A stretch of DNA of 64,000 nucleotides from Zobellella maritima (GTDB lineage Bacteria > Pseudomonadota > Gammaproteobacteria > Enterobacterales > Aeromonadaceae): positions 692,187 through 756,186 of the forward strand of contig NZ_QCZE01000001.1 of NCBI RefSeq assembly GCF_003075035.1, written 5' to 3'. The stretch's first letter is position 1. Each line of letters starts with the position of its first letter. The notes beneath the pieces were generated by a model. That model had not been told where the DNA came from and did not search any database. It saw nothing but the letters and a program-made list of their open reading frames with translations. Positions 56,657-64,000 of this stretch are shown piece by piece. Position numbers and translations under genes: made by a program.

Positions 56657-56685
56657 TTGCGCAGCCCCCGGGACTTTTCTACTAT
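56657..56685 (+). promoter_or_regulatory. putative stable-RNA promoter for tRNA-Ser
   Basis: TTGCGC (56657-56662) and TACTAT (56680-56685) are 17 bp apart, followed by the GC-rich discriminator ACGCCCCGC typical of stringently controlled tRNA promoters. Transcription from here would include both tandem repeat units before the tRNA. Confidence 0.65.
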
Positions 56686-56762
56686 ACGCCCCGCTCGCCG
56701 AGGACGGATACGGACCGGCAGCAAACGGTGCAGGTAACACCGTATCAAATACCAAAAAATTT

Positions 56763-56900
56763 GGTGAGGTGTCCGAGTGGCTGCCAAGAGGCGAAGCCGG
56801 GGTGTAAGTCACGCAGCATGCTGCGTCAGCCCGAGGACAGTAATCCAAATGTAGTAAGCGGGTGAAAGTGACACCCGTTATCAAAAAACACGGAAAATTT
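56763..56900 (+). repeat. tandem unit 1 starting with the tRNA-Ser 5' end
   Basis: A 138-bp unit opens with the first 21 nt of tRNA-Ser (GGTGAGGTGTCCGAGTGGCTG) and then departs from tRNA sequence. It contains the 16-bp palindrome ACGCAGCATGCTGCGT (56811-56826) and a CGGGTG/CACCCG hairpin, followed by an A-rich tail. Confidence 0.85.
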
Positions 56901-57040
56901 GGTGAGGTGTCCGAGTGGCTGCCCGAGAGGCGAAGCCGGGGTATAAGTTACGCAGCGTGCTGCGTCAGCCCGAGGACGGCAATCCAAATGCAGTAAGCGG
57001 GTGAAAGTGACACCCGTTATCAAAAAACACGGAAAAATTT
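56901..57040 (+). repeat. tandem unit 2 starting with the tRNA-Ser 5' end
   Basis: A 140-bp unit about 94% identical to unit 1 and opening with the same 21 nt of tRNA-Ser. It ends exactly where the real tRNA-Ser gene begins. The central palindrome is ACGCAGCGTGCTGCGT. Confidence 0.85.
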
Positions 57041-57128
57041 GGTGAGGTGTCCGAGTGGCTGAAGGAGCACGCCTGGAAAGTGTGTATACGGCAACGTATC
57101 GAGGGTTCGAATCCCTCCTTCACCGCCA
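57041..57128 (+). tRNA. tRNA-Ser (GGA)
   Basis: An 88-nt class II tRNA with acceptor stem GGTGAGG/CCTTCACC (last pairs), long variable arm (GTATACGGCAACGTATC region), anticodon loop CTGGAAA with GGA at 57075-57077, and an encoded CCA. It decodes TCC and TCT. Confidence 0.96.
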
Positions 57129-57137
57129 GATTTAGAA

Positions 57138-57166
57138 AAACCCGCTGAGCAATCGGCGGGTTTTTT
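57138..57166 (+). terminator. terminator of tRNA-Ser
   Basis: AAACCCGC (57138-57145) and GCGGGTTT (57156-57163) form an 8-bp stem ending in TTTTTT, 10 nt after the tRNA. The following 290 bp to the histidine kinase hold nothing I recognise. Confidence 0.88.
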
Positions 57167-57457
57167 CGTGTTCAGGGCTCGGGCAGCGGCATTTCGGCAC
57201 TGCCCGCCGGAGCCGACTGCATCATGAGCCAAACCTGCTTAGGGGCACGCTATCGGCCCTGAGCAGGCTTCGGCGAGATATTCCCTTCCTTGCTGACCCC
57301 GGTTTTGCGTAATGACACCGCGGTGTTGGTCTTTGAGGTTTCCAAACAGGACCTGTTCGCCTACAGTTGGTATCTACACCGCATGAGGCTGTTCGCTATG
57401 AGTACCGGTCCGAGCATCGGCTGTCTCACCGGGGCTGATGGCGAAAGGAACCGATAA

Positions 57458-60400
57458 ATGAAGCTACACCTCGGCTTTGCTTTCAAAAACCGCTGGGCGC
57501 AACTCGCCCTGATTATCGGGCTGGCTGCCAGCACCCTGCTGGCCTGGCAACTGCATAAGATCAATGAGCAGCGCGTGAACGATGCGGTTGCCAACGCCGC
57601 TGAACAGACCAACGCCGCGGTCAGGAACCGCCTCGCGCTTTATCTGTACGGCTTGCATGGCGCCCGTGGCGCGGTGTCGATTGCAGGCGAGCAGGGCATC
57701 AGCCGCGAGTTGTTCCAGCGTTACAGCCTCACCCGGGATATCGACCGGGAATTTCCCGGAGCCCATGGGTTCGGTTTTATCCGCCGCGTGCCCCAGGCCA
57801 GGGTGGCGTCCTTTGTCGAGCAGGCGCGGGCCGATGGCTGGCCCGACTTCCGGGTCAAGGTGCTGGCTCCCCATGACGGTGATTGCTATATCATCCAGTA
57901 TATCGAGCCGGTCGAACGCAATGTTCAGGCGGTCGGCCTGGATATCGGCTCGGAGAAAAACCGGCGCGAAGCTGCCGATGCGGCGATGCGCACCGGAGAA
58001 GTCCGGCTGACCGGACCAATCACCCTGGCACCGGCATCCGGCAAGCCGCTGCAATCCTTCCTGATGCTGATGCCCATCTATCGTGGTGGTGTCACCCCGC
58101 CCACCGAGGCCGAGCGTGAGCAGAGTGCCTATGGCTGGAGTTATGCGCCGTTGCTGATAGAAGAGGTACTGGCCGATCTGCACCTGGATGCCGATACGGT
58201 ACATCTTGAGCTGTTTGATGTGACCACGCCGGGCGAGGAGGTGATGTTCTACAGCAATGGTCACCAACAGGACCAAGCCGTCAAGCTGCACACCCAGCGT
58301 ACCCGGTTCGAGGCCTACGGCCGGCGCTGGGAGTCCCGGTTCAGCGCCCGCCCGTTGTTCGTGCAACGCCTGCACCAGGGGTCGCCCCTGCAGGTTTTTT
58401 TGCTGGGCGGCCTGATCAGCCTGTTGGCGGCATCCCTGCTCGGCATCGTCAACATCAGCCGGTGGAATCGCCGGCAGGTCCTGGCCGAACAGGCGCGGCT
58501 TGCGGCCATCGTCGAGAATTCGTCCGACGGCATTGTCGGCAAGACGCTCGACGGCGTGGTCACCAGCTGGAACCGGGGCGCCGAACAGATCTTTGGTTAT
58601 CCCGCCCAGGCGGCAATAGGTCGGAAATTGGCCGACTTGATCGTGCCCGACCACCTGAAGTCAGAAGAAGAAGAGATACTCGCACGTATAGGCAACGGTG
58701 AACAGATCCCCCATTTCGAGACCGTTCGCCAGCATCAAAACGGCGACAGCATCCATGTTTCCGTGACTGTCTCGCCTATCCATGACAGCAGTGGCCGGGT
58801 GATCGGGGCGTCGAAGACGGTACGCGATATATCGAGTCAGAAAGAGGCCGCCGCACGGATCCGCGAACTCAACAGCAACCTCGAAGCCCTGGTCGCCCAG
58901 CGCACCTCGGAGCTGGCGGAACTGAACATGCTGTTCCGGAATGTGTTGGATGCGGCGTCCGAGGTCTCGATCGTGGCGACCGACAGAGACGGCACCATCC
59001 GCCTGTTCAATACCGGTGCGGAACGGCTGTTGGGATACCGGGCCGATGAACTTGTCGGCAAGCGCTCTCCGGAACGTTTCCACCTGCAGCAGGAGGCGGA
59101 GTCAAGGGGGGCCGAATTGAGCCGGGAGTTCGGCCGGCCGGTGGCAGGGTTCGAGATCTTCACCCTCAAAGCGGAGCGGGACGGTGCCGAGACCCGGGAA
59201 TGGAGTTTTGTCCGCAAGGACGGTTCCCTGGTGCCGGTGATGCTGGTGGTAACCGCGATGCGGGACGATAAGGGGCAGTTGAGCGGCTACCTGGAGATCG
59301 CCACCGATATCACGGCCCAGCGCCGACACAGCAGTGAACTGACGGCGGCCCGGGATCAGCTGCTGATGGCGGCGGAGGTAGCCCAGCTGGGCATCTGGAG
59401 TTGGAGCCTGGCGGATAACTCGGTGGACTGGAACGACAAGATGTTCGAGCTCTATGCGCAACCCCTTACCTTGCGTAACAATGGGCTCTGCTTCGATCAC
59501 TGGCAGGAGCGGGTGCATCCCGAGGATGTCGAAGCCACCGTCTCCTGCCTGCAGGCGGCCGCGCAGGGGAAAGGGACTTTTGAGCCCGTGTTCCGCATCC
59601 TCCTGCCCGACGGCCGGATCCGTTATATCCAGGCGGGGGCTCGGTTAGAGCGGGATGAACAGGGACGGGCTATGCGGGTGACGGGCATCAACCTCGACAT
59701 TACTACACAGCGTGAGCTTGAAATCCGGCTGCGCCAGGCCAAGGAGTTGGCGGATGAAGCCAGTGCGGCCAAGTCGACTTTCCTTGCCAATATGAGTCAC
59801 GAGATCCGTACGCCGATGAATGCCGTGCTGGGGATGCTGCAGCTGGTGCAACAGACGGAGCTGAGCCAGCGGCAACGGGAGTACCTCGGCAAGGCGCAAA
59901 CCGCTGCCCGCTCCCTGCTGGGCCTGCTCAACGATATTCTTGATTATTCCAAGATAGAGGCCGGCAAGTTGCAGTTGGAACTGCAGCCCTTCGAGCTGGA
60001 GGAGCTGATGCAGGATCTGGCGGTGGTGTTGTCCGGCAACCTGGGGGACAAACCGGTCGAGCTGATGTTCGATCTCCCCCCCTCGTTGTCGGTCAGCCTG
60101 GTCGGTGACCGCTTGCGACTGCAGCAGATCCTGATCAACCTGGCGGGCAATGCCATCAAGTTCACCGAGCGGGGGGAAGTGGTCGTCGGTATCAGTGAGC
60201 TGAGTCGTGGCCCCGCGTCAATCCGCTTGTGTGTGCAGGTCACCGATACCGGTATCGGCATTGCCGAGGACAAGCTCGAACATATACTCGAAGGCTTCAA
60301 CCAGGCAGATGCCTCGATTGCCCGCCGTTTCGGCGGTACCGGCCTGGGGTTGGTGATCACCCAGCGGCTGATCGCCCTGATGGGCGGCCGGCTTCAGGTG

Positions 60401-61933
60401 AGCAGCCAGCCGGGGGTCGGAAGCCACTTCTGGTTCGAGCTCAATCTGGGCCTTGCCGAGACGGCCCGGCCGCCGGCGCGAGGGGAAACCAGCGAACGAC
60501 CATTGCGGGTTCTGGTGGTCGATGACAACAAGGTGTCGGCAGAGATACTGGCTCGTGCCGCCGGCTCCCAGGGCTGGCAGGTGAATATCGCCAACAGCGG
60601 CCAGGCGGCCGTGACGGAAATGGCGGCCGGCACGGACTACGACCTGGTGCTGATGGACTGGGCGATGCCGGACATGAACGGCCTGGACGCCGCCACCCGG
60701 ATCCGGGAGCAGGTGCAAGGAGGTCTGCCCACCATTATCATGGTCACCGCCTATGGCCGGGAGCAACTGGCGCAGGCCCAGCAGGATGCCGATCCCCCCT
60801 TTACCGATTTTCTTACCAAACCCATCACCACCCAGCAACTGGTCACCACGGTGCGGCAGGCGCTTGACGGCAGCAGGGTCGAGCCCGGGCATCGGACGGT
60901 GCCGGCCCCGTCGTTGCAAAGATTAGCGGGGCTGCGCCTGCTGGTGGTGGAAGACAATGCCCTCAACCGCCAGGTGGCGGCAGAATTGCTGGGCGGGGAA
61001 GGAGCCTGCGTCGAGCTTGCCGAAGGGGGGCTGGATGGGGTACGCAAGGTGGTCGAGGCGCCAACGGCGTTCGATATGGTGCTGATGGATATGCAGATGC
61101 CCGATATCGATGGCCTGGAAGCCACGCGACGCATCCGTGCGGATGCCGCCTGTCGTGAGCTGCCGATCCTGGCGATGACGGCGAACGTGACCGCGGCAGA
61201 TCAGGAGGCCTGCCTGGCAGCGGGCATGAATGCGCATGTGGGCAAGCCCGTGGATATCGAGAATCTGATTGCCGTGTTGCTGTCGTTCCGTTCGGGCGCA
61301 GACGGCCTGGCGGTCGACCAGCCGGTTGCCGGCCCGTCGGCATCAATCGAGGACATCGATATCATTCTGCGCCGTTTTGGCGGTAATGCACGCCTGTATC
61401 GCAGGCTGCTGTCGGGGTTAGAGGAGAATGCTGCCGGCTTGTTCGGTGAGCTGGAAGTTCATATCCGCGAGCGGGATCTGACGGCGGCGGCGGCGGTGCT
61501 CCATACCTTCAAGGGGGTAGCCGGTACCATGGGGGCGGCGGGGTTTGCATCGCGGATGGCCGAGCTTGAGCAGCAGCTCAAGACGGCGGATACGGACAGT
61601 GCCCTTAACCTGTTGAATGCAGCCAGCCTGGCAGAGCTGAAAGTGTGGCTGGCGCAGGAGCGGGCAACGTTGCTTGAGGCTGTTACCGTGCCGGAAACCG
61701 AAGGGGAGCCCGCGACGGACGAAACGGCGGATGGCGATAGCCGGCGGCGCTTCGAACAACTGCTGGTCCTGCTGGAAGCGGGAAACCTCGACGCCATCGA
61801 TCTCGTTGAAGAGATGACTGCAGGGGCTTGCGATCGGTTGCACGCACGCCGGGAAGAGTTGGCCACCGAGGTCCAGAATCTTAATTTTGCCGCCGCGAGC
61901 AGGATAGTTCGAGAATTACTGGAGAAGACATGA
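57458..61933 (+). CDS. CHASE/PAS hybrid sensor histidine kinase with two receivers and Hpt
   Basis: A 1491-residue membrane hybrid kinase. Order: TM1 (about residues 13-32), periplasmic CHASE domain (about 70-280), TM2 (about 310-332, VFLLGGLISLLAASLLGIV), three PAS/PAC modules (about 340-770), HisKA with phospho-His781 (ANMSHEIRTPMNAV), HATPase, receiver 1 (Asp1067, LVLMDWAMPD), receiver 2 (Asp1211, VLMDMQMPD), and a C-terminal Hpt with His1349 (VLHTFKGVAG). CHASE domains sense small extracellular ligands. It overlaps the downstream diguanylate cyclase by 4 nt (ATGA), so the Hpt may pass phosphate to that protein's receiver. Confidence 0.9.
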   Translation: MKLHLGFAFKNRWAQLALIIGLAASTLLAWQLHKINEQRVNDAVANAAEQTNAAVRNRLALYLYGLHGARGAVSIAGEQGISRELFQRYSLTRDIDREFPGAHGFGFIRRVPQARVASFVEQARADGWPDFRVKVLAPHDGDCYIIQYIEPVERNVQAVGLDIGSEKNRREAADAAMRTGEVRLTGPITLAPASGKPLQSFLMLMPIYRGGVTPPTEAEREQSAYGWSYAPLLIEEVLADLHLDADTVHLELFDVTTPGEEVMFYSNGHQQDQAVKLHTQRTRFEAYGRRWESRFSARPLFVQRLHQGSPLQVFLLGGLISLLAASLLGIVNISRWNRRQVLAEQARLAAIVENSSDGIVGKTLDGVVTSWNRGAEQIFGYPAQAAIGRKLADLIVPDHLKSEEEEILARIGNGEQIPHFETVRQHQNGDSIHVSVTVSPIHDSSGRVIGASKTVRDISSQKEAAARIRELNSNLEALVAQRTSELAELNMLFRNVLDAASEVSIVATDRDGTIRLFNTGAERLLGYRADELVGKRSPERFHLQQEAESRGAELSREFGRPVAGFEIFTLKAERDGAETREWSFVRKDGSLVPVMLVVTAMRDDKGQLSGYLEIATDITAQRRHSSELTAARDQLLMAAEVAQLGIWSWSLADNSVDWNDKMFELYAQPLTLRNNGLCFDHWQERVHPEDVEATVSCLQAAAQGKGTFEPVFRILLPDGRIRYIQAGARLERDEQGRAMRVTGINLDITTQRELEIRLRQAKELADEASAAKSTFLANMSHEIRTPMNAVLGMLQLVQQTELSQRQREYLGKAQTAARSLLGLLNDILDYSKIEAGKLQLELQPFELEELMQDLAVVLSGNLGDKPVELMFDLPPSLSVSLVGDRLRLQQILINLAGNAIKFTERGEVVVGISELSRGPASIRLCVQVTDTGIGIAEDKLEHILEGFNQADASIARRFGGTGLGLVITQRLIALMGGRLQVSSQPGVGSHFWFELNLGLAETARPPARGETSERPLRVLVVDDNKVSAEILARAAGSQGWQVNIANSGQAAVTEMAAGTDYDLVLMDWAMPDMNGLDAATRIREQVQGGLPTIIMVTAYGREQLAQAQQDADPPFTDFLTKPITTQQLVTTVRQALDGSRVEPGHRTVPAPSLQRLAGLRLLVVEDNALNRQVAAELLGGEGACVELAEGGLDGVRKVVEAPTAFDMVLMDMQMPDIDGLEATRRIRADAACRELPILAMTANVTAADQEACLAAGMNAHVGKPVDIENLIAVLLSFRSGADGLAVDQPVAGPSASIEDIDIILRRFGGNARLYRRLLSGLEENAAGLFGELEVHIRERDLTAAAAVLHTFKGVAGTMGAAGFASRMAELEQQLKTADTDSALNLLNAASLAELKVWLAQERATLLEAVTVPETEGEPATDETADGDSRRRFEQLLVLLEAGNLDAIDLVEEMTAGACDRLHARREELATEVQNLNFAAASRIVRELLEKT

Positions 61934-62874
61934 ACCTTGAGCAGCTGCTGGCTTCATTTCCACACCCGGTGGGCCCGTTACGCATCCTGATAGTGGACGA
62001 TCAAGCGGTGAACATCCGGGCTCTTCACGAGGTGTTTCGGGGCCGCTTTGAAGTACTGATGGCCACGAATGGCGAGCAGGCAATTGCCCTTTGTCGGGAG
62101 CAGCGCCCGGACATCATCCTGCTGGATGTGGTCATGCCGGGTATCAGTGGCCATGAAGTATGCCGTCGACTGAAAGCGGATCCGGAAACCCGGAATATTC
62201 CCGTTATTTTCGTGACATCCCAGAGTCAGGAAGGTGACGAAGCCCTGGGCTTAGAAATCGGTGCGGTGGACTTTATCAGCAAGCCGATCAATCCGGTTAT
62301 CGTATCGGCACGGGTGCGTACCCATCTGGCGTTGAAGTTGCAGAGTGACCTGTTGCGCTCCATTGCGATGATAGACGGCCTGACCAAGGTAGCCAACCGA
62401 CGCAAATTTGATGAAGAGCTTGATCTCAACTGGCGTTATTGCCTGCGCGAACGACGCCCGCTGTCGCTGGTACTGCTTGATCTGGACTATTTCAAGCAGT
62501 TTAATGACAGATACGGGCACCAGGAGGGGGATCATTGCCTGATCTCGGTGGCCGAAGTATTGAGCGACTCGGTGAGGCGGCCCCGTGATCTGGTTGCTCG
62601 TTATGGCGGAGAGGAATTTGTCGGTATTCTCCCCGATACCGATTGCCGGGGGGCTACCAGTCGAGCGGAGGTAATACGTGCTGCCGTCAAGGCGCTCAAG
62701 ATAGAGCACCTGGGCTCGGCCGTCGGTAAGGTCGTGACCATCAGCGCAGGGGTGGCAACACAGATACCCGACTTTGGCTCGACCCACCAGGCCTTGCTGG
62801 CCGCCGTCGATCAACAACTGTATCGGGCCAAACACGATGGTCGTGACCGGGTCTGCGCTACTGAAATAACATAG
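61930..62874 (+). CDS. response regulator with diguanylate cyclase (REC-GGEEF) domain
   Basis: A 314-residue protein: receiver domain with phospho-acceptor Asp66 (IILLDVVMPGISG), then a GGDEF domain. The active site is GGEEF at 226-230 (VARYGGEEFVGIL), a functional variant, and the inhibitory I-site RPRD lies five residues ahead. It should make c-di-GMP when phosphorylated and be subject to product inhibition. It is translationally coupled to the hybrid kinase; cell-surface or motility output is inferred. Confidence 0.93.
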   Translation: MNLEQLLASFPHPVGPLRILIVDDQAVNIRALHEVFRGRFEVLMATNGEQAIALCREQRPDIILLDVVMPGISGHEVCRRLKADPETRNIPVIFVTSQSQEGDEALGLEIGAVDFISKPINPVIVSARVRTHLALKLQSDLLRSIAMIDGLTKVANRRKFDEELDLNWRYCLRERRPLSLVLLDLDYFKQFNDRYGHQEGDHCLISVAEVLSDSVRRPRDLVARYGGEEFVGILPDTDCRGATSRAEVIRAAVKALKIEHLGSAVGKVVTISAGVATQIPDFGSTHQALLAAVDQQLYRAKHDGRDRVCATEIT

Positions 62875-63014
62875 CCGAGCGGGGGACCCGGAGACAGTCC
62901 CTCGGGGCAGAGCGAGGAGCCCGTGCTGCCATGGGCGGGCGTTTTCGGCGCTGCCGGTTACACTCAAGACAGGTATCTGTCGTCCCGGTCGGGACCCATA
63001 GCTGGGAGAGGGTC

Positions 63015-63485
63015 ATGCCAATAGCAAAAACGGTTAAGGAATACCTGGCTTCCCGTGGCGTGTCTTACCGGCTGTTGCGCCATGGCCCCAGCGAAACCAG
63101 CCGGGAGACAGCCGAGGCTGCTTTGATACCGGATGATCACCTGGTCAAGGCGGTACTGCTTAAGGATGGTGTCGGCTTTCTGATGGCCGTGATACCGGGC
63201 AATCACTGGGTAAGGGTAAACCGTATCCGGGAAGATCTGAACCGGCATCTGGAACTGGCGTCCGAAGTGGATACTGAGCGGCTGTTTGCGGACTGTCGTC
63301 CCGGCGCCATCCCTCCGTTGGGTCCGGCCTACGGTATCGAGACGATTCTGGATGACGCCCTGGTGCCCCTGGCCCGGGTTTATCTCGAGGCCGGTGATCA
63401 TCGGCACCTGCTGCAGCTAGAGGGGGACGCCTTCCGTACGCTGTTGGCCGGTTGTCGCCAGGGGTATTGGAGCCATCCCGGTTAA
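63015..63485 (+). CDS. YbaK/EbsC-domain (aminoacyl-tRNA editing) protein
   Basis: A 156-residue protein with a YbaK/ProX editing domain (SYRLLRHGPSETSRETAEAA, then DHLVKAVLLKDG and GIETILDDALV). Members deacylate mischarged tRNAs, YbaK acting on Cys-tRNA-Pro. Substrate cannot be told from sequence, and the divergence from E. coli YbaK suggests a paralogue. ATG 63015 has GAGAGG about 5 nt upstream; longer in-frame starts lack one. Confidence 0.78.
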   Translation: MPIAKTVKEYLASRGVSYRLLRHGPSETSRETAEAALIPDDHLVKAVLLKDGVGFLMAVIPGNHWVRVNRIREDLNRHLELASEVDTERLFADCRPGAIPPLGPAYGIETILDDALVPLARVYLEAGDHRHLLQLEGDAFRTLLAGCRQGYWSHPG

Positions 63486-63629
63486 TCGCCGGCCTACCGC
63501 TTTCCGGGCACCCCCTCTTATCCCATGCCATCTTAACTTTGTGATATACATCAGCAAGATGGCAGCGGCAGGGTGGATTCTTTCGGCTATGCTTCTAGAT
63601 ATCCCGCTTGCCGATGACAGAGGATGTCC

Positions 63630-64000
63630 ATGACTCAGGCCCCCGCCCAACTGCCGCTGGAAATGCTCTACCACTGGGCCGACGCCCAGGCCGATGCCGT
63701 CTACCTGCGCCAGCCGAAGGAAGGGCGCTGGCATACCTACAGCTGGCGCCAGGTGCTGGAACAGGCGGCCCGGCTGGTAAGCGGTCTGCATGCCCTGGGC
63801 CTGGCGCCGGGCGACAGGGTGGGACTCTTGTCAAAAAACTGTGCCGAATGGTTTATCTGTGACTTTGCCCTACAGATGGGCGGCTATGTTAGCGTGCCCA
63901 TCTATCCGACGGCCGGTGAAGACACGGTGCGCTATGTGCTGGAGCACAGTGAGTGCCGGGCACTGTTTATCGGCAAGCTGGACGACCCGCAGCAGCAGGC
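63630..64000 (+). CDS. AMP-dependent acyl-CoA synthetase (N-terminal part)
   Basis: The first 123 codons of an AMP-binding enzyme of the long-chain acyl-CoA synthetase type, which runs past the window. The N-terminal pattern TYSWRQVLEQAARLVSGLHALGL, then PGDRVGLLSKNCAEWFICDFA and GGYVSVPIYPTAGEDTVRYVLEHS, is typical of the family; the ATP-binding P-loop and C-terminal domain lie outside. AGAGGATG precedes the start. A CRP-like half-site sits about 80 bp upstream. Confidence 0.85.
   Translation, partial: MTQAPAQLPLEMLYHWADAQADAVYLRQPKEGRWHTYSWRQVLEQAARLVSGLHALGLAPGDRVGLLSKNCAEWFICDFALQMGGYVSVPIYPTAGEDTVRYVLEHSECRALFIGKLDDPQQQ

Noticed and set aside
56621-57023. Minus-strand frames in the tRNA-Ser repeats (both begin MITGVTFTRLLHLD)
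   Set aside because: Their similarity is a by-product of the DNA repeat; they read through tRNA 5' sequence on the opposite strand.

Overview
The window looks like chromosomal DNA of a moderately GC-rich gammaproteobacterium. Gene content (LuxO/LuxU, HexR, PykA, SpeA, periplasmic nitrate reductase, YbaM, RNase T) and protein similarity to Vibrio, Aeromonas and enteric orthologues suggest Aeromonadales (an Oceanimonas, Oceanisphaera or Zobellella type). That assignment is inference from recognised protein families only; no search was possible. Coding density is high and most genes are ordinary core functions. Two genes run off the ends: gamma-glutamyltransferase (left) and an acyl-CoA synthetase (right).

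Layout. 0-2.1 kb: ggt, then tRNA-Gly(GCC) and tRNA-Cys(GCA) behind a degenerate extra copy of the tRNA-Gly front half. 2.1-5.7 kb: a DUF1853 gene, a NIF3/YbgI gene and the quorum-sensing pair luxO-luxU. 6.2-16.5 kb: a nitrate-respiration and molybdenum-cofactor block, comprising a probable Moco riboswitch, moaA, napFDABC, moaBCDE, divergent moeAB, and folE, whose product competes with MoaA for GTP. 16.5-28.3 kb: a LysR gene, a frameshifted YceI gene, a SelW-like gene, an OlsF-like ornithine-lipid acyltransferase facing a patatin-like phospholipase, speE, speA, the small gene ybaM, a PsrA-like regulator with fadE, and a small zinc-ribbon gene. 28.7-33 kb: pykA, hexR and rimO.

32.9-44.85 kb: a metal-resistance island. 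It holds an RND efflux system with periplasmic partners, a copper-type two-component system, a cupredoxin, a cytochrome c, a Met-rich protein, and a compact merR / merF-merA mercury cassette. The island is bounded by an exact 32-bp direct repeat. The left copy is codons 6 to about 15 of rimO. The right copy, next to sodB, still carries an in-frame alternative rimO start (ATG TCT then GTC CCC). This is the pattern left by site-specific integration into the 5' end of a gene. No integrase gene lies inside.

45-64 kb: sodB, grxD, an N-methyltryptophan/sarcosine-oxidase-type flavoenzyme, aguBA (agmatine to putrescine, complementing speA) with a divergent LysR regulator, REP-like repeats, an Na+/H+ antiporter-family gene, a 2-Cys peroxiredoxin, a TIGR02647 gene, modF, a double-cupin gene, rnt, tRNA-Ser(GGA) preceded by two 138-140 bp tandem units that each start with the first 21 nt of the tRNA, a 1491-residue CHASE/PAS hybrid histidine kinase overlapping a REC-GGEEF diguanylate cyclase, a YbaK-domain protein, and the start of an acyl-CoA synthetase.

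The strongest candidates for something not previously described are the integrase-less metal island in rimO, the linkage of merR to a copper-type sensor kinase separated from its response regulator, and the tRNA-Ser leader repeats.
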